Assembly: GCA_964408735.1 (NCBI GenBank)
Contig: CAYPAX010000162.1
Location: forward strand, 1-6,420
Source: UBA7887 sp964408735
GTDB lineage: Bacteria; Pseudomonadota; Alphaproteobacteria; UBA7887
DNA: 6,420 bases
Direction of reading: 5' to 3'
Positions within the stretch are counted from its first letter, which is position 1, and each line of letters starts with the position of its first letter. This document shows, in pieces, positions 4,968 to 6,420 of this stretch. The notes under the pieces are model-generated. The model saw nothing but the letters and a program-made list of their open reading frames with translations. It searched no databases and was not told the origin of the DNA. The position numbers and the translations under genes are program-made.

Positions 4968-6420
4968 ATGGCCGAGAACGTGGTCAGGCAAAGGCTGGCG
5001 GCTATCCTGGCGGCTGACGTGGCCGGCTATTCGCGCCTCATGGGCGACGACGAGCGGGCGACGATCGACGCCATCAACCAGTGCCGCGCGATCTTCCGCG
5101 AACACATTGAGGCCAATGGCGGGCGCGTGGTCGATATGGCCGGCGACAGCGTGCTGGCTATCTTCGACACGGCAATAGGCGCGTTCACCACGGCCATGGC
5201 GGCGCAGGAGAGCCTAGCCGCCCTCAACACCGATATCCCAGACGACCGCCGCATGGCGTGGCGCATCGGCGTCAATCTCGGTGACATCCACGAGCAGGAC
5301 GACGGCACGGTCTATGGCGACGGCGTCAACGTCGCCGCCCGCTTGGAAGGGCTGGCCGAGCCCGGCGGCATCTGCGTCTCCGGCAAAGTCCGTGATGAGC
5401 TGCGCGGCAAAATCGACCGGAGCTTCGCCGATCTAGGCGAGCACGAGGTTAAGAACATTGCCGAGCCGGTGCGAGCCTATCGAGTGCTGGCCGAAGGCGA
5501 GGTGATGCCGCGGGCGCCAGGGCGCGCGCGGCGCTTGGCCATCGCCGGCGCGGCGGCAGTGGTCGTCGCGCTCATCGTCGCGATGCTGTGGCCAGGAGAT
5601 CACCACCAATCCCCGCCAGAAGTGGCAACCGCCGAGCCCGAGGATCCGATCCTTGCCCTGCCCTCTGGCCCCTCGATCGCGGTGCTGCCCTTCGACAACA
5701 TGAGCGGCGACCCGGAGCAGGAATATTTCGCCGACGGCATCGCAGAAGACCTGATCACCAAGCTATCGCGTTTTCCCGATTATCTGGTCATCGCCCGCAA
5801 CACCACCTTCCAATACAAAGGTCAGGCGGTGGACGTACGCGAGGTCGGCCGCGAACTGGGGGCGCGCTTCGTCGTCGAAGGCAGCGTTCGCCGCAGCGCG
5901 GATACGATCCGCATCACGGTGCAGCTCATCGACGTGGAAACCGAAGGCCATTTGTGGGCGGATAGTTTCGACCGGGAGCTGACGGCGGAGAATATCTTCG
6001 CGGTCCAAGACGAGATAACTGAGCAGCTTGCCGGAACAATCGGCGATACCTTCGGCATTATCTCGTTAAGCGGCTACGAAGGATCGAAGGTCAAGGGTAC
6101 CGCCAGCTTGTCGGCATACGAATGCGTGCTCGGCGCCCATGGCTATTACGCCTCGGGCGCAGGGCCGGCAGAACATGCGCGGGTGCGGGAGTGCTTGGAA
6201 CAGGCGGTAGAGAACAGTCCAAATTACGCCGACGCCTGGGCGTGGCTGGCAGCCATGTATCGCGACGAGTATATGTTCGATTTCAACACGAGACCTAATC
6301 CCCTGGAGCGGGCGGAGCAGGCTGCTCGCAGATCGATAGAGCTGCAACACGACAATCAGGAAGGCCACCTGGTTCTCGCCCACGTCTATTTTTTCCAACA
6401 CGATCTCGACGCATTTAGGG
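4968..6420 (+). CDS. Class III adenylate/guanylate cyclase with TM helix, TolB-like domain and TPR region (3' truncated by window edge)
   Basis: The frame is open from the ATG at 4968 to the window end: 484 complete codons, no stop. Residues about 8-175 form a class III cyclase domain: first metal-binding Asp17 in AADVAGYSRLM, second Asp60 in AGDSVLAIF, and the transition-state Asn121 and Arg125 in GDGVNVAARLEG. The domain ends with the usual VKNIAEPVRAYRV. The purine-selecting Lys of canonical adenylyl cyclases appears to be Asp56, and the paired Asp appears to be Thr114, so the substrate (ATP or GTP) cannot be assigned with confidence. A basic stretch (RAPGRARR, 182-189) precedes one hydrophobic helix (about 190-208). 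This puts the cyclase in the cytoplasm and the rest in the periplasm by the positive-inside rule. Residues about 235-360 match the TolB-like domain of COG5616 (SIAVLPFDNMSGDPEQEYFA, then FVVEGSVRR and HLWADSFDR). From about 370 on, TPR-like helices begin. Complete members have roughly 600-650 residues, so about 150 are missing. It is transcribed divergently from the ABC genes. Confidence 0.93.
   Translation, partial: MAENVVRQRLAAILAADVAGYSRLMGDDERATIDAINQCRAIFREHIEANGGRVVDMAGDSVLAIFDTAIGAFTTAMAAQESLAALNTDIPDDRRMAWRIGVNLGDIHEQDDGTVYGDGVNVAARLEGLAEPGGICVSGKVRDELRGKIDRSFADLGEHEVKNIAEPVRAYRVLAEGEVMPRAPGRARRLAIAGAAAVVVALIVAMLWPGDHHQSPPEVATAEPEDPILALPSGPSIAVLPFDNMSGDPEQEYFADGIAEDLITKLSRFPDYLVIARNTTFQYKGQAVDVREVGRELGARFVVEGSVRRSADTIRITVQLIDVETEGHLWADSFDRELTAENIFAVQDEITEQLAGTIGDTFGIISLSGYEGSKVKGTASLSAYECVLGAHGYYASGAGPAEHARVRECLEQAVENSPNYADAWAWLAAMYRDEYMFDFNTRPNPLERAEQAARRSIELQHDNQEGHLVLAHVYFFQHDLDAFR

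Noticed and set aside
4826..4969. A longer ATPase start at 4969 (266 residues).
   Set aside because: The extra 48 residues have no YbbA counterpart, and the ATG shares a CATG with the cyclase start, which has a strong ribosome binding site.
1671..5105. A continuous 1144-codon minus-strand frame that could be read as one giant permease fusion.
   Set aside because: Only the part from 4172 leftwards is permease. The upstream 310 or so codons are a Gly/Arg-rich shadow frame of the ATPase and cyclase genes, with no domain.
1..6420. The matching edges might mean a circular molecule with one cyclase gene across the junction.
   Set aside because: Joining 6420 to 1 puts the two frames out of register by one base and would repeat the His-Asp-Leu segment. 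Two separate paralogues fit better.

Overview
The window looks like chromosomal DNA from a GC-rich proteobacterium, most likely an alphaproteobacterium. Three things point there: strong G/C third-position bias in the central genes, a Bax-inhibitor-1 protein of the proteobacterial YccA/YbhL type, and class III cyclases of the cyclase / membrane anchor / TolB-like / TPR layout, which are numerous in alphaproteobacteria. No species can be named from the sequence.

Layout from left to right. (1) Positions 1-490, + strand: the C-terminal TPR tail of a gene that begins before the window. Its sequence is that of the tail of a TolB/TPR-type adenylate cyclase. (2) Positions 491-800: about 310 bases with no convincing gene. 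It is less GC-rich than the centre and holds two short overlapping minus-strand frames that may be gene debris. (3) Positions 801-1577, minus strand: a 239-residue Bax-inhibitor-1 family membrane protein with a textbook intrinsic terminator just after its stop. (4) Positions 1671-4172, minus strand: an 833-residue ABC transporter permease of the YbbP/FtsX type. (5) Positions 4169-4825 (start uncertain), minus strand: its ATPase partner, YbbA type, which overlaps the permease by the four bases ATGA. (6) Positions 4826-4967: a divergent intergenic region with a good promoter-like sequence for the rightward gene and a near-perfect dyad in the promoter spacer. (7) Positions 4968-6420 and beyond, + strand: 484 visible residues of a class III nucleotidyl cyclase fused to a membrane helix, a TolB-like domain and a TPR region, cut by the window end.

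The ATPase and permease form one ABC transporter, transcribed leftwards and possibly followed by the Bax-inhibitor gene. In many proteobacteria the YbbAP pair sits divergent to the lysophospholipase/thioesterase gene tesA. Here a cyclase occupies that divergent position. Both ends of the window lie in paralogous cyclase genes in the same orientation, and both edges fall at nearly the same point of the protein family alignment. The three leftward genes are therefore bracketed by direct repeats of a cyclase family. The most interesting points are the non-canonical purine-pocket residues of the cyclase, its probable cytoplasmic-cyclase/periplasmic-TPR topology, and the dyad in its promoter. Nothing in the window amounts to a clearly new defence or mobile system.
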